A stretch of 64,000 bases of DNA from Streptomyces sp. Y2F8-2 (lineage in GTDB: Bacteria; Actinomycetota; Actinomycetes; Streptomycetales; Streptomycetaceae), in contig NZ_BNGS01000006.1 in NCBI RefSeq assembly GCF_014905555.1, positions 372,001-436,000 on the forward strand. Reading direction: 5' to 3'. Under the pieces are notes generated by a model, which did no database searches, was not told where the DNA came from, and saw nothing but the letters and a program-made list of their open reading frames with translations. Both the position numbers and the translations under genes were made by a program. Positions within the stretch are counted from its first letter, which is position 1. Every line of letters begins with the position of its first letter. Positions 9,401 to 16,653 of this stretch are shown one piece after another.

Positions 9401-9535
9401 GACGAGGTCCTCCTCGGCGTTGGCGTCCTCGCGGAACCGGGCCGGGCTGGTCGCCCAGGCGTCCAGCACGCCACGGCGCAGGCGGGCCGTGCCGAACGGG
9501 TCGCCTTCGGCTGCCGGTCGCACGAACTTGCTCAC
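6419..9535 (-). CDS. Large GHKL/Hsp90-type (sacsin N-terminal-like) ATPase
   Basis: A 1038-aa protein with an N-terminal Hsp90-like ATP-binding fold. The N-box (VELAQNAADAA, about residues 55-65), the VAANTGAPLD motif and the lid glycines GRFGVGFAAVLS (about residue 120) are all present. The remaining roughly 850 residues are Asp/Glu/Leu-rich and match no domain I can name. The N-terminus resembles the sacsin-type ATP-binding modules of actinobacterial proteins often annotated as molecular chaperone. A chaperone or nucleic-acid-linked role is possible but unproven. The GTG at 9535 is supported by GGGAGA upstream. The gene follows the DUF3027 gene on the same strand after 223 bp. Confidence 0.8.
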   Translation of the reverse strand: MSKFVRPAAEGDPFGTARLRRGVLDAWATSPARFREDANAEEDLVLGGYRDRLVVELAQNAADAAARAGVPGRLRLTLREGVLVAANTGAPLDAAGVESLSTLRASAKRDEREQAVGRFGVGFAAVLSVSDEPAVVGRHGGVRWALSEARELATETARHSPGLGDEIRRRDGHVPLLRLPFAAEGTAPDPYDTAVILPLRDAAAADLAERLLGAVDDALLLALPGLEEVVVEIHDESPRTLVRRTEGTHTVVEDSRDGTTRWRTVSQHGPLTPDLLADRPVEERLRPHWSVTWAVPAEADGTPGRPRTAPVVHAPTPSDEPLGVPALLIASFPLDTSRRHAAPGPLTDFLVERAADAYAELLAAWRPVTPGILDLVPGPLGKGELDGALRGAILERLPRTAFLPPANEPGDDEELPEALRPRDAEIVEGAGTGTVRVLAEVLPCLLPAGLERRVELRTLGVARVPLTEAIDRLAGLEKAPEWWWRLYDSLAGVDPDRLSGLPVPLADGRTTIGPRQVLLPTFDGPPVAPEALARLGLKVAHADGAHPLLEKLGALPATPRAILTTPQVRAAVAASLEDEGVGWEEDGLDAEELADTVLALVREAALDPGDEPWLGALALPDEDGELAPAGELVLPGSPFASVMREGELAFVDADLAERWGEQPLAACGVLADFALVRATDVVLDPDELEPRDSDFAEPDDVGLLDAVDVWCEDVLDRLPDTPVPPVATEIVAVRDLDLVDDDRWPQALALLSQPPLRDALTQSVRVLLPDGTHEVVRPYAAWWLRGHPVLDGRRPAGLRAAGGDPLLHGLYDEADATGFDDEQVLRALGVRTSVAALLDEPGGAAELLDRLADPDRAVTAAQLHALYGALAELDPQQVTLPEELRAVVDGRVTVVDAADAVVVDSPDLLPFTEGVPLLPVRPARAADLAELFQVRRLSESVTGEVTSEGVEHDVPDSVRVLLGPRTPQTYVEHEELVVDGVELDWRLTSDGVLHAATLEGVAAGLAWAAGQWPRRFEVAALLEDPSRTEELARDRWFD

Positions 9536-9758
9536 GGTTCACTCTCCCTCTGGCGGCGGGGGGCTGCCGCCGGACGAAGGTACCGTGCGGGAGCGTGGCC
9601 GACATTCGGGCAGGTGCCGTCTGCCGGAGGCGCCGCTCTGCGGGCTCCGCCCGAGGCGCCCCTGTCCGCCTGAACGGCCTCGTCCTCAATCCCCCGAGCT
9701 CTACGAGCAGGGGGACCCCCGGACGGGCTGGTGATGCTGGACCAGGCTCCAGCCGCTC

Positions 9759-10679
9759 TTACGAGTGCCCCAGCTCCGCCGACGACTCGTCCGCCACCGT
9801 CGGCACCGACCCCTCCGGCGACGGCCGCAGCGGAAACGGTTCGACCTTCGTCTCGTCGACCACCGGCGGAGCCGGGCGCGGCGTCTTCGGCATGACCGCC
9901 GCCTCCGAGTGAGCGCCGCAGCCGTACGACAGGGAGACCACGTGGCCGTCCGCCGGGGAGAACTCGTTGGCGCACACCCCGAAGGCCTGTCCGAGCGAGC
10001 CGCCGATCGGGACCAGGAAGCCGCAGGAGACACAGGAGGCGGGAGCCGCCTGTGCCATCGGCGTCTTGGCGCCGAACGCCTCCTCCCAGCGGTCGGCGGC
10101 GACGTGCAGTCCGTAGCGGGACAGGACCCGGGCGCGACGCATGCCCAGCTCCTCCGCCACCGCGGAGATCGAACCGCGCGAGGGGGCGATCGGCAGGTTC
10201 GCCGGGGTCCCGCCGGTCACCTCCGCGTCCTCCGCCTCGACCAGCTCGGCCATCTCGCCGGAGACCGCCGCGTTCGGCGGCGGCTCCTCCTCGCCGGTGA
10301 AGCCGGGCTCCAGGCGCAGGTCATCGGCGTCCGTCGGCAACAGGTCGCCCGGGCCCAGGTCGCCGGGGCGCAGCCGCTCGCTCCACGGCACCCACTCCGG
10401 GGCGAGCAGCGCGTCGGGGCCGGGCAGCAGGACCGTCTCGTCCACCGTGACGACCTTGGCGCGCGAGGCCCGCGCGACCGTCACCGCCCAGCGCCAGCCC
10501 CGGTACCCCAGTTCCTTGCACTCGAAGAAGTGCGTGACAACACGGTCACCCTCGGAGACCATCCCGGAGTGCTCGCCGACGACGCCGGGCGCGGCGGCCT
10601 CCTCGGCGGCGGTGCGTGCGAGGTCGATCGCCTCGGCGCACAGGCGGTCGGGGGTGCGGCTTCGCGTTGTCGCGCTCAC
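9759..10679 (-). CDS. DUF3027 protein with Cys-rich zinc-binding-type motif
   Basis: A 306-aa actinobacterial protein of unknown function (DUF3027). The N-terminal half carries conserved FFECKELGYRGWRWAV and PEWVPWSERLRPGDLGPGDLLP segments. The C-terminal half has CVSCGF...CANE...GCGAH, four cysteines that could hold a zinc ion. A region at about residues 175-195 (RGSISAVAEELGMRRARVL) resembles a short HTH, hinting at regulation. The GTG at 10679 is chosen because AGGAGAG lies upstream; the frame is open further back but loses similarity. Confidence 0.8.
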   Translation of the reverse strand: MSATTRSRTPDRLCAEAIDLARTAAEEAAAPGVVGEHSGMVSEGDRVVTHFFECKELGYRGWRWAVTVARASRAKVVTVDETVLLPGPDALLAPEWVPWSERLRPGDLGPGDLLPTDADDLRLEPGFTGEEEPPPNAAVSGEMAELVEAEDAEVTGGTPANLPIAPSRGSISAVAEELGMRRARVLSRYGLHVAADRWEEAFGAKTPMAQAAPASCVSCGFLVPIGGSLGQAFGVCANEFSPADGHVVSLSYGCGAHSEAAVMPKTPRPAPPVVDETKVEPFPLRPSPEGSVPTVADESSAELGHS

Positions 10680-11055
10680 AGGTATCGCTTCTCTCCTACG
10701 CCGTCTCACGGTGCGCCCCTTCTCGGTTGGGTGCGGACGGAGCGGACCTGAGGGCCGCGTCGACGTCCGCGCCCGATCGCGCTCGGGCGCACCCACACCA
10801 TCCATTCTGCGGGATGGATTTCAGGCGCGCGGCCGAGAACAATCGCCACGGCGCGCTACGCACGCTACCCTCTCCGGGCGCCGCGGCCCACACCGAGTCG
10901 CCGCCCTTTCCCGGAGCCCGGCCCTCCGCATGCCGTTCGGGACGTGTCGCCGCGGCTCCTTCGAGCGGGCGCGTCCCGCCCCCGGTACGACACCGGCCGA
11001 TCCCGTACGTGCGGTAACGGCACTACACCCGCGCTTCTCGGGGCACTATGACGGG
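10680..11055. other. Divergent promoter region, no gene seen
   Basis: This 376-bp gap between the DUF3027 and MFS genes contains two short inverted repeats: CGCCCGA/TCGGGCG near 10770-10795, and ATCCAT-N8-ATGGAT near 10800-10820. There is no credible coding frame. It presumably carries both divergent promoters. Confidence 0.4.
11044..11049 (+). promoter_or_regulatory. Leaderless-type -10 box for MFS gene
   Basis: CACTAT lies 6 nt before the GTG at 11056 and supports that start over longer upstream frames. Confidence 0.42.
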
Positions 11056-12489
11056 GTGGCAGCCGCGAGGTCGTCCCAGGGAACCACCGGGGTCGGTGGG
11101 GTCGGGGGGCGCAGCCGAGGTGGCGGTTCGGGCCGGTTCGGCGGGTCCGTCCGCGCGGTCGGCCGTGCCGTGCGCCGTCCGTTCACCGGTGTCGTTCGCG
11201 GTATCCGGAAGGCCACGCACGCGCACGGCGCGGGCGAGTCCGGCCTCGGCAAGCTCATCGAACTGCACGCGGTGAACGGCGCCGGCGACGTCATGATCAC
11301 CGTCGCCCTCGCCTCCACCGTCTTCTTCTCCGTGCCGACCGACGAGGCCCGCGGGCGCGTCGCGCTCTACCTCGCCATCACCATGGCGCCGTTCACGGTG
11401 CTCGCCCCCGTGATCGGCCCCCTCCTCGACCGTCTCCGGCACGGCCGGCGGGCCGCGATGGCGGGCGCGATGCTCGCCCGCGCCCTGCTCGCACTGATCA
11501 TCTCGGGGGCGGTGGCGAGCGGAAGCCTGGAGCTGTACCCGGCGGCGCTCGGCGTCCTCGTCGCGTCGAAGGCGTACGGCGTCGTCCGCAGCGCCGTGGT
11601 GCCGCGGCTGCTGCCGCCCCACTTCTCCCTGGTGAAGGCCAACTCCCGGGTCACCCTCGGGGGCCTGCTCGCCACCGGGCTGGCCGCGCCGGTCGGAGCC
11701 GCGCTGCACGCCATCGGTCCCGGCTGGCCGCTGTACGGCGCCTTCGCACTGTTCGTCGCGGGGACGTTCCTGTCGTTCTCGCTGCCGCCGAAGGTCGACT
11801 CGGCGAAGGGGGAGGACCGCGCGCTGCTCGCCTCGGACGAGGAGCATCTGCACGGCCCCGAGCGCAAGGCGGCCTCACGCCGGCCCGGGCTGCGCACCGT
11901 GGGCCCCGCCGTCATCCACGCCCTGGCCGCCAACGCCGCGCTGCGCTCCCTGTCCGGCTTCCTGATCTTCTTCCTCGCCTTCCTGCTGCGCGAGCACCCC
12001 CTCACCGGGGAGAGCGCGGCGGTGTCGCTGGGCATCGTGGGCGTGGCGGCGGGCACGGGCAACGCGCTCGGCACGGCCGTCGGCGCCTGGCTGAGGTCGC
12101 GCGCACCGGAAGTGATCATCGTGACGGTGGTGGCGATCGTGCTGGGCGCGGCGATCACCGCGGCGGTGTTCTTCGGAGCGTTCCTGGTGGCGTGTCTGGC
12201 GGCGGTCGCCGGGTTCGCGCAGGCGCTCGCCAAGCTGGCGCTGGACGCGCTGATCCAGCGGGACGTGCCGGAGCTGGTGCGCACCTCGGCGTTCGCGCGC
12301 TCGGAGACCTTGTTGCAGATGGCGTGGGTGCTGGGCGGCGCGATCGGGATCGTGCTCCCCCTCAACGGGGTGCTGGGGCTCTCGGTCGGCGCGGCGATCG
12401 TCGCGGCGGGCTGGCTGCCGACGGTACGGGCGCTGCTGGCCTCGGCACGGCGCGAGGGCACGGCCCCGGCCCGGGTGCGTGGGGCCTGA
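11056..12489 (+). CDS. MFS transporter
   Basis: A 477-aa predicted permease with about 12 membrane helices. A basic, Gly/Arg-rich cytoplasmic start of about 60 residues precedes the first helix (GDVMITVALASTVFF). The LDRLRHGRRAAM loop is the classic MFS cytoplasmic motif A, and the RSAVVPRLLPP and RDVPELVRTSAFARSETLLQ segments are well formed. The substrate is unknown. The GTG at 11056 is supported by a CACTAT box 6 nt upstream. The gene is followed closely by the DUF2771-mqnB-mqnD genes and may be co-transcribed with them. Confidence 0.88.
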   Translation: MAAARSSQGTTGVGGVGGRSRGGGSGRFGGSVRAVGRAVRRPFTGVVRGIRKATHAHGAGESGLGKLIELHAVNGAGDVMITVALASTVFFSVPTDEARGRVALYLAITMAPFTVLAPVIGPLLDRLRHGRRAAMAGAMLARALLALIISGAVASGSLELYPAALGVLVASKAYGVVRSAVVPRLLPPHFSLVKANSRVTLGGLLATGLAAPVGAALHAIGPGWPLYGAFALFVAGTFLSFSLPPKVDSAKGEDRALLASDEEHLHGPERKAASRRPGLRTVGPAVIHALAANAALRSLSGFLIFFLAFLLREHPLTGESAAVSLGIVGVAAGTGNALGTAVGAWLRSRAPEVIIVTVVAIVLGAAITAAVFFGAFLVACLAAVAGFAQALAKLALDALIQRDVPELVRTSAFARSETLLQMAWVLGGAIGIVLPLNGVLGLSVGAAIVAAGWLPTVRALLASARREGTAPARVRGA

Positions 12490-12548
12490 TCGCGGGAGCG
12501 GGCGGCACGTCGTCCACCCCGCGTGGGGGGCGCTCCGGCCGTGCCCGA

Positions 12549-12554
12549 TAGCCT
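12549..12554 (+). promoter_or_regulatory. Leaderless-type -10 box for DUF2771-mqnB-mqnD
   Basis: TAGCCT lies 6 nt before the ATG at 12561. This may be the start of the small operon containing mqnB and mqnD. Confidence 0.45.
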
Positions 12555-12560
12555 TCGGCC

Positions 12561-13022
12561 ATGACCGCACTGCGTTCCCGTCGCGCCGTAGCCGCCTTCG
12601 GCGCCGTTTCCGCCGGACTGCTCCTGCTGTCCGCCTGTGAGAAGCCGTCGCCGCTGGCGACCATCACGGTCGGCACGAACTCGGTGAGCTCCCAGACCGA
12701 CTGCTACAACGACGGCAAGGAAGTACCCTCCGCCGATCTGGCGAAGTGCCTGAAGTCGAAGGACATCGAGTCGATCAAGGTCGACCCCGACGAGACGGTC
12801 CGCTTCGGCGTCGACCCGGCCATCGCGGACAAGGGCTGGACGATCCTGATGAACGGCCAGCCGCTGACCGAGTCCAGCACCAAGACCTACCGCACGATCC
12901 CGGGCAGCGTGTTCTTCAACGCCCAGTACGGGGCGAGCGGCAACTCCACGCTCGTCTCCATCAAGGAGGGCGAGAACAAGGTGACGGGGCTGTGGTCCTT
13001 CAAGCTCGAGAAGGCTTCCTGA
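12561..13022 (+). CDS. DUF2771 lipoprotein
   Basis: A 153-aa secreted protein. A basic start and hydrophobic segment lead to the lipobox LLSAC with the acylated cysteine at residue 26, so it should be anchored on the outer face of the membrane. The mature part is a small beta-rich domain with two further cysteines (DCYND and AKCLK) that may form a disulfide. The family is restricted to actinobacteria and its role is unknown. It overlaps or abuts mqnB and probably shares its mRNA. Confidence 0.87.
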   Translation: MTALRSRRAVAAFGAVSAGLLLLSACEKPSPLATITVGTNSVSSQTDCYNDGKEVPSADLAKCLKSKDIESIKVDPDETVRFGVDPAIADKGWTILMNGQPLTESSTKTYRTIPGSVFFNAQYGASGNSTLVSIKEGENKVTGLWSFKLEKAS

Positions 13023-13735
13023 TCACGTCCTCCCCTGCGCGGGTCCTGGTGGCCACCGCGGTCCCCGTGGAACGGGACGCGGTGGCCGGGGCCTTCGTAT
13101 CCCCGGCCGCCGAGGTACGGCTCCCCGGGGTGACCCTGCACCGCACCGGCGCCTACGACCTGCTCGCCGCAGGGGTGGGCCCCGCCCTCGCCGCCGCCTC
13201 CACCGCCGCCGCGCTCACCGCCGCCGCCCTCGACGGCGCCCCCTACGACCTGGTCGTGTCCGCCGGCATCGCGGGCGGTTTCGCGCCCGACGCGCCCGTC
13301 GGCTCGCTCGTCGTCGCCGACGACATCGTGGCCGCCGACCTCGGCGCCGAGACCGGGGACGGCTTCCTGCCGGTCACCGAACTCGGCTTCGGGACCGTCA
13401 GCCACCGGCCGCCGGAATCACTCGTACGAGAGCTCGTCGCCGCCACCGGGGCGTCGGCCGGGACCGTGCTCACCGTCTCCACCGTGACCGGCAGCGCCGT
13501 GCGCGCCGCCGAGCTGCGGGCCCGGCATCCGCGGGCGCTCGCGGAGGCGATGGAGGGGTTCGGGGTCGCGGAGGCGGCCGCCGCGCACGGCACGCCCGTC
13601 GTGGAGGTCCGGGCCGTCTCCAACCCGGTCGGCCCGCGCGACCGCGCCGCCTGGCGCATCGGTGACGCGCTCACGGCCCTCACGGAGGGTTTCGGGAAGC
13701 TAGCGCCCGTATTGGAGAGTTGGGAGTCAGCATGA
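12992..13735 (+). CDS. mqnB: Futalosine hydrolase
   Basis: MqnB cleaves futalosine (or its aminodeoxy form) to dehypoxanthinylfutalosine in the futalosine route to menaquinone. The protein has the nucleoside-phosphorylase/MTAN-type fold: an initial ATAVPVERDAV strand, the GVGPALAAAST loop, VVSAGIAGGF and the C-terminal MEGFGVAEAAA and VRAVSNPVGPRDR motifs that bind the nucleoside. The start is uncertain. GTG 12992 overlaps the lipoprotein gene by 31 bp and has AAGGTGA upstream. CTG 13019 would overlap the preceding stop codon. GTG 13049 would remove the first beta-strand. The 3' end overlaps mqnD by 4 bp (ATGA), indicating translational coupling. Confidence 0.92.
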   Translation: MVLQAREGFLITSSPARVLVATAVPVERDAVAGAFVSPAAEVRLPGVTLHRTGAYDLLAAGVGPALAAASTAAALTAAALDGAPYDLVVSAGIAGGFAPDAPVGSLVVADDIVAADLGAETGDGFLPVTELGFGTVSHRPPESLVRELVAATGASAGTVLTVSTVTGSAVRAAELRARHPRALAEAMEGFGVAEAAAAHGTPVVEVRAVSNPVGPRDRAAWRIGDALTALTEGFGKLAPVLESWESA

Positions 13736-14586
13736 CCGCATCCGCCGAGCCCCTGAAGATCGCCTACTCCCCCTGCCCGAACGACACGTTCGTCTTCGAC
13801 GCCCTCGCCCACGGCCGCGTGCCCGGCGCGCCGGCGCTCGACGTGAGGTTCGCCGACATCGACATCACCAACGGGATGGCCGAGCGCGGCGAACTCGACG
13901 TGCTGAAGGTGTCGTACGCCGTCCTGCCGTACGTCCTGGACGAGTACGCCCTGCTGCCCTGCGGGGGCGCGCTGGGGCGGGGCTGCGGGCCGCTGGTGCT
14001 CACGCGGGAGGAGGGGGTCGATCTCACCGGCAAGACGGTCGCCGTGCCGAGCGAGAGGTCCACGGCGTATCTGCTCTTCCGCCTGTGGGCGGCGGACACC
14101 GTCCCCGGCGGGGTGGGGGAGATCGTGGTCATGCCCTTCCACGAGATCATGCCGGCCGTGCGGGACGGGAAGGTCGACGCGGGGCTGGTCATCCACGAGG
14201 CGCGGTTCACGTACAAGAACTACGCCCTGTACAAGCTCGCGGACATGGGCGAGCACTGGGAGGACACCACCGGCCTGCCGATCCCGCTGGGCGCGATCAT
14301 CGCCAAGCGGTCGCTGGGCGCGGACGCGCTGAAGCTGCTCGCCGACTCGATCCGCACCTCCGTACGGGCGGCCTGGGACGACCCCGAGGCCTCACGCCCG
14401 TACGTCATGGAGCACGCCCAGGAGATGGACCCGGCGGTGGCGGACCAGCACATCGGCCTGTACGTCAACGAGTTCACCGCCGACCTGGGCGAGGACGGCT
14501 ACGCGGCGGTCCGGGGCCTGCTCACACGCGCGGCGGCCGAGGGGCTGGTTCCGCCCCTCGGCCCGAATGCGCTCGCGTTCCCCTGA
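13732..14586 (+). CDS. mqnD: 1,4-dihydroxy-6-naphthoate synthase
   Basis: MqnD converts cyclic dehypoxanthinylfutalosine to 1,4-dihydroxy-6-naphthoate in the futalosine menaquinone pathway. The 284-aa protein has a periplasmic-binding-protein-like fold with the family signatures AYSPCPNDTF at residues 10-19, DVLKVSYAVLPYV, the Ser/Thr-rich VAVPSERSTAYLL and GLVIHEARFTY with the catalytic-type His. The ATG overlaps the mqnB stop as ATGA. Only mqnB and mqnD are here; mqnA, mqnC and mqnE would be elsewhere. Confidence 0.96.
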   Translation: MTASAEPLKIAYSPCPNDTFVFDALAHGRVPGAPALDVRFADIDITNGMAERGELDVLKVSYAVLPYVLDEYALLPCGGALGRGCGPLVLTREEGVDLTGKTVAVPSERSTAYLLFRLWAADTVPGGVGEIVVMPFHEIMPAVRDGKVDAGLVIHEARFTYKNYALYKLADMGEHWEDTTGLPIPLGAIIAKRSLGADALKLLADSIRTSVRAAWDDPEASRPYVMEHAQEMDPAVADQHIGLYVNEFTADLGEDGYAAVRGLLTRAAAEGLVPPLGPNALAFP

Positions 14587-14611
14587 CGGGATCGGTGCCC
14601 TGTGCGCGTGG

Positions 14612-14995
14612 TCAGACGTCCAGCTGGTCGGCGACCGCGCGCAGCAGGCCCGCGATCTTCTTGCCGGAGGCCTTGTCGGGGTAGCGGCCCTTCTCCAGCA
14701 TCGGGGTGATGTTCTCCAGGAGGGTCGTCAGGTCCTGGACGATGGACGCCAGTTCGTCCGGCTTCTTGCGCTGCGCGGCGGCGACCGAGGGGGTCGGCTC
14801 CAGAAGGGTGACGGACAGCGCCTGGTCGCCGCGCTGGCCGGCGACCACTCCGAACTCCACGCGCTGTCCCGGCTTCAGGGAATCCACTCCGGCGGGGAGA
14901 ACCGAGGAATGGACGAAGACGTCGCCGCCGTCGTCGCGGGAGAGAAAGCCGAAGCCCTTCTCACTGTTGAACCACTTGACCTTGCCGGTAGGCAC
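14612..14995 (-). CDS. Cold-shock domain protein with C-terminal extension
   Basis: A 127-aa protein. The first about 65 residues form a cold-shock domain with the RNA-binding motifs KVKWFNSEKGFGFLSRDD (RNP1) and VFVHSS (RNP2). The remaining about 60 residues are mostly helical and not found in short Csp proteins. It likely binds single-stranded RNA or DNA as a chaperone. The GTG at 14995 is where the domain begins. The upstream frame is open but lacks similarity. It is convergent with mqnD. Confidence 0.9.
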   Translation of the reverse strand: MPTGKVKWFNSEKGFGFLSRDDGGDVFVHSSVLPAGVDSLKPGQRVEFGVVAGQRGDQALSVTLLEPTPSVAAAQRKKPDELASIVQDLTTLLENITPMLEKGRYPDKASGKKIAGLLRAVADQLDV

Positions 14996-15158
14996 GTCTG
15001 TCCTCGTCCTCGTACTCGTCGGAAACTGCGTCTGCAAAGTTTTTCGGAAAACTGCTCTGGAGAGCACTGCAGCGGGCCGCGCGGACCCGCCGGTACCAAG
15101 GCTAATGGTCCCCGGGCCGGTGACAAGACGTCGCTGAGTGGTTCCTCGCGGTGGGAAC

Positions 15159-15164
15159 TACCCT
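15159..15164 (+). promoter_or_regulatory. Leaderless-type -10 box
   Basis: TACCCT lies 6 nt before the GTG at 15171. Confidence 0.45.
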
Positions 15165-15170
15165 GGTCCA

Positions 15171-15425
15171 GTGCGTGACAAAACCCAAGCGAATTCCGCC
15201 GCGGCCGGCGACCGGCTGATCCGTGCAGGTGCCATCGTGTTCTTCCTCGGGGCCGTGTCCACTTTGGTCACCGTGGCCCCGTTGCTGCTGGGGACGAAGC
15301 CTTTCCCGCCGTACATGTACGGCCTGTGCATGCTCATGGGCGTGGGCTTCCTGATGGCCGGGGCCGGGGTGCTCCAGTCGATCGCGGAGGGGCGCAGGCA
15401 GGCGCGCGCAGCGGGGCAGCGGTAG
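15171..15425 (+). CDS. Small two-helix membrane protein
   Basis: An 84-aa protein with two hydrophobic helices (about residues 20-42 and 50-70) and charged ends; the second ends in the basic tail EGRRQARAAGQR. No function is recognised. The GTG at 15171 is preferred because a TACCCT box lies 6 nt upstream. The upstream frame from 15138 has no ribosome-binding site. It is convergent with the HAD gene 20 bp away. Confidence 0.72.
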   Translation: MRDKTQANSAAAGDRLIRAGAIVFFLGAVSTLVTVAPLLLGTKPFPPYMYGLCMLMGVGFLMAGAGVLQSIAEGRRQARAAGQR

Positions 15426-15444
15426 GGGTGGCGGTAGCGGGTCG

Positions 15445-16062
15445 CTACCGAGCCCGGTACGTCGCGAGCCAGGCCGGGAACTCGGTGAGGTCGGCGAGGA
15501 CGACGTCCGCGCCCGCGGCCCGCAGCTCGTCGGCGTCGCAGGGGCCCGTGGCGACGGCGACGGAGTGGGCCCCCGCCGTACGGGCGCCTCGCACGTCCCC
15601 CGTGTGGTCGCCGACGTAGACCGCCGCGCCGTGGTCGAGCAGCGCCTCCGCCTTGCGCTCGGCCCACAGGTCGCCGATCACCGCGTCGGGTTCGATGCCG
15701 AGGTGCTCCAGGTGCAGCTTGGCGTTGGGCTCGTACTTGGCGGTGACGACGATCGCGCGCCCGCCGGCCCCCCGTACGGCGTCGATCGCCTCGCGGGCGC
15801 CGGGCAGGGCGGGCGTCGCGGCGATGGCGATGGTGGGGTACATCTCACGGTAGAGGTCGGCCACGGCGTCGATCTCCTCGGCCGGGAACCAGTTCACAAG
15901 CTCCTCCGCGAGCGGCGGCCCGAGCCGGGTGACGGCCAGGTCGGCGTCGATGTACGTGCCGGTCCGGGCGGAGAGTGCCTGGTAGCAGGCGTGGATTCCG
16001 GGCCGGGAGTCGATCAGCGTCATGTCGAGGTCGAAGCCGACGGTGAGGGCGCGAGAGGTCAT
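15445..16062 (-). CDS. HAD-family hydrolase (phosphoglycolate phosphatase-like)
   Basis: A 205-aa haloacid-dehalogenase-type phosphatase. Motif I is FDLDMTLID near the start (nucleophile Asp), motif II VVTAKYE, motif III lysine in AKLHLEHLG and motif IV YVGDHTGDVRGA. The short cap lies between motifs I and II. The substrate is probably a small phosphorylated metabolite. ATG 16062 is chosen because motif I begins within ten residues. Starts at 16104 or 16089 are possible. AACAAT 7 nt before 16062 could be a leaderless -10 box. Confidence 0.85.
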   Translation of the reverse strand: MTSRALTVGFDLDMTLIDSRPGIHACYQALSARTGTYIDADLAVTRLGPPLAEELVNWFPAEEIDAVADLYREMYPTIAIAATPALPGAREAIDAVRGAGGRAIVVTAKYEPNAKLHLEHLGIEPDAVIGDLWAERKAEALLDHGAAVYVGDHTGDVRGARTAGAHSVAVATGPCDADELRAAGADVVLADLTEFPAWLATYRAR

Positions 16063-16210
16063 ATCGGCGATTGTTCCAGGGGAGAACATGCCCATAGGGA
16101 TCAAATCATCCCATCGGTGACATCATGAGTAGTGAATTCCGTATCACGACGGTCGTCCTACGGGACGACACCTGAGCCCTTTCCTGTCAGCACGGGAAGG
16201 CGGTGAGCAC

Positions 16211-16573
16211 GTGAGCGACACCGAGCAGGAGCCCACTGCGGCCGAAGGGACAGAGGCGGAGAGCACCCCCGAGCAGACGCCGGACACCGGGACGGAAGGG
16301 CCCGGGACCACTGGGGCCGAGGGCGTCGGGGGCGAGGAACCGGAAACCGCCGCGGCCGAAGAGACCGCGACCGAAGGGCCTGAGGCCACGACGGCCGGGG
16401 AAACCGCGACCGGAGGGCCCGAGGCCACCACGGCGACCGAGGAGACCGGAGAGACCGGGGAGACCGGGGCTGAGGAACCCACGACCACCGCGGCCGAGGA
16501 CACCGGGGCTGAAGCACCCGAGACCGGCGCGGCCGAGGAGAGCGGGAGCGAAGACACCGGCACGGAGGAGTAG
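16211..16573 (+). CDS. Acidic low-complexity Glu/Thr/Ala/Gly repeat protein
   Basis: A 120-aa protein composed almost wholly of Glu, Thr, Ala, Gly and Pro in repeats such as ATEGPEATT, ETGETGETG and GAEAPETGAAEE. It has no hydrophobic segment and no signal peptide, so it is probably cytoplasmic and disordered. The GTG at 16211 has GGAAGG 10 nt upstream and a strong hairpin follows the stop, which favours a real gene. The opposite strand is also open and could mislead annotation. Function unknown. Confidence 0.55.
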   Translation: MSDTEQEPTAAEGTEAESTPEQTPDTGTEGPGTTGAEGVGGEEPETAAAEETATEGPEATTAGETATGGPEATTATEETGETGETGAEEPTTTAAEDTGAEAPETGAAEESGSEDTGTEE

Positions 16574-16618
16574 AGGAGTGGAGGTAGAGGCGTAACGGAG
16601 GATCGTCGAGTAATGAAC

Positions 16619-16644
16619 GGCCCCGGCTCCCGTGAGCCGGGGCC
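16619..16644. terminator. Bidirectional intrinsic-type terminator
   Basis: A perfect 11-bp stem GGCCCCGGCTC/GAGCCGGGGCC with a 4-nt loop is followed by TTT. It separates the acidic-repeat gene from the convergent membrane-protein gene. Confidence 0.85.
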
Positions 16645-16653
16645 TTTGTGGTG

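Noticed and set aside
16144..16563. Ser/Val/Pro-rich minus-strand frame opposite the acidic repeat protein
   Set aside because: It is the mirror of the repeat DNA and has no good ribosome-binding site. The plus frame has one, and a terminator behind it.
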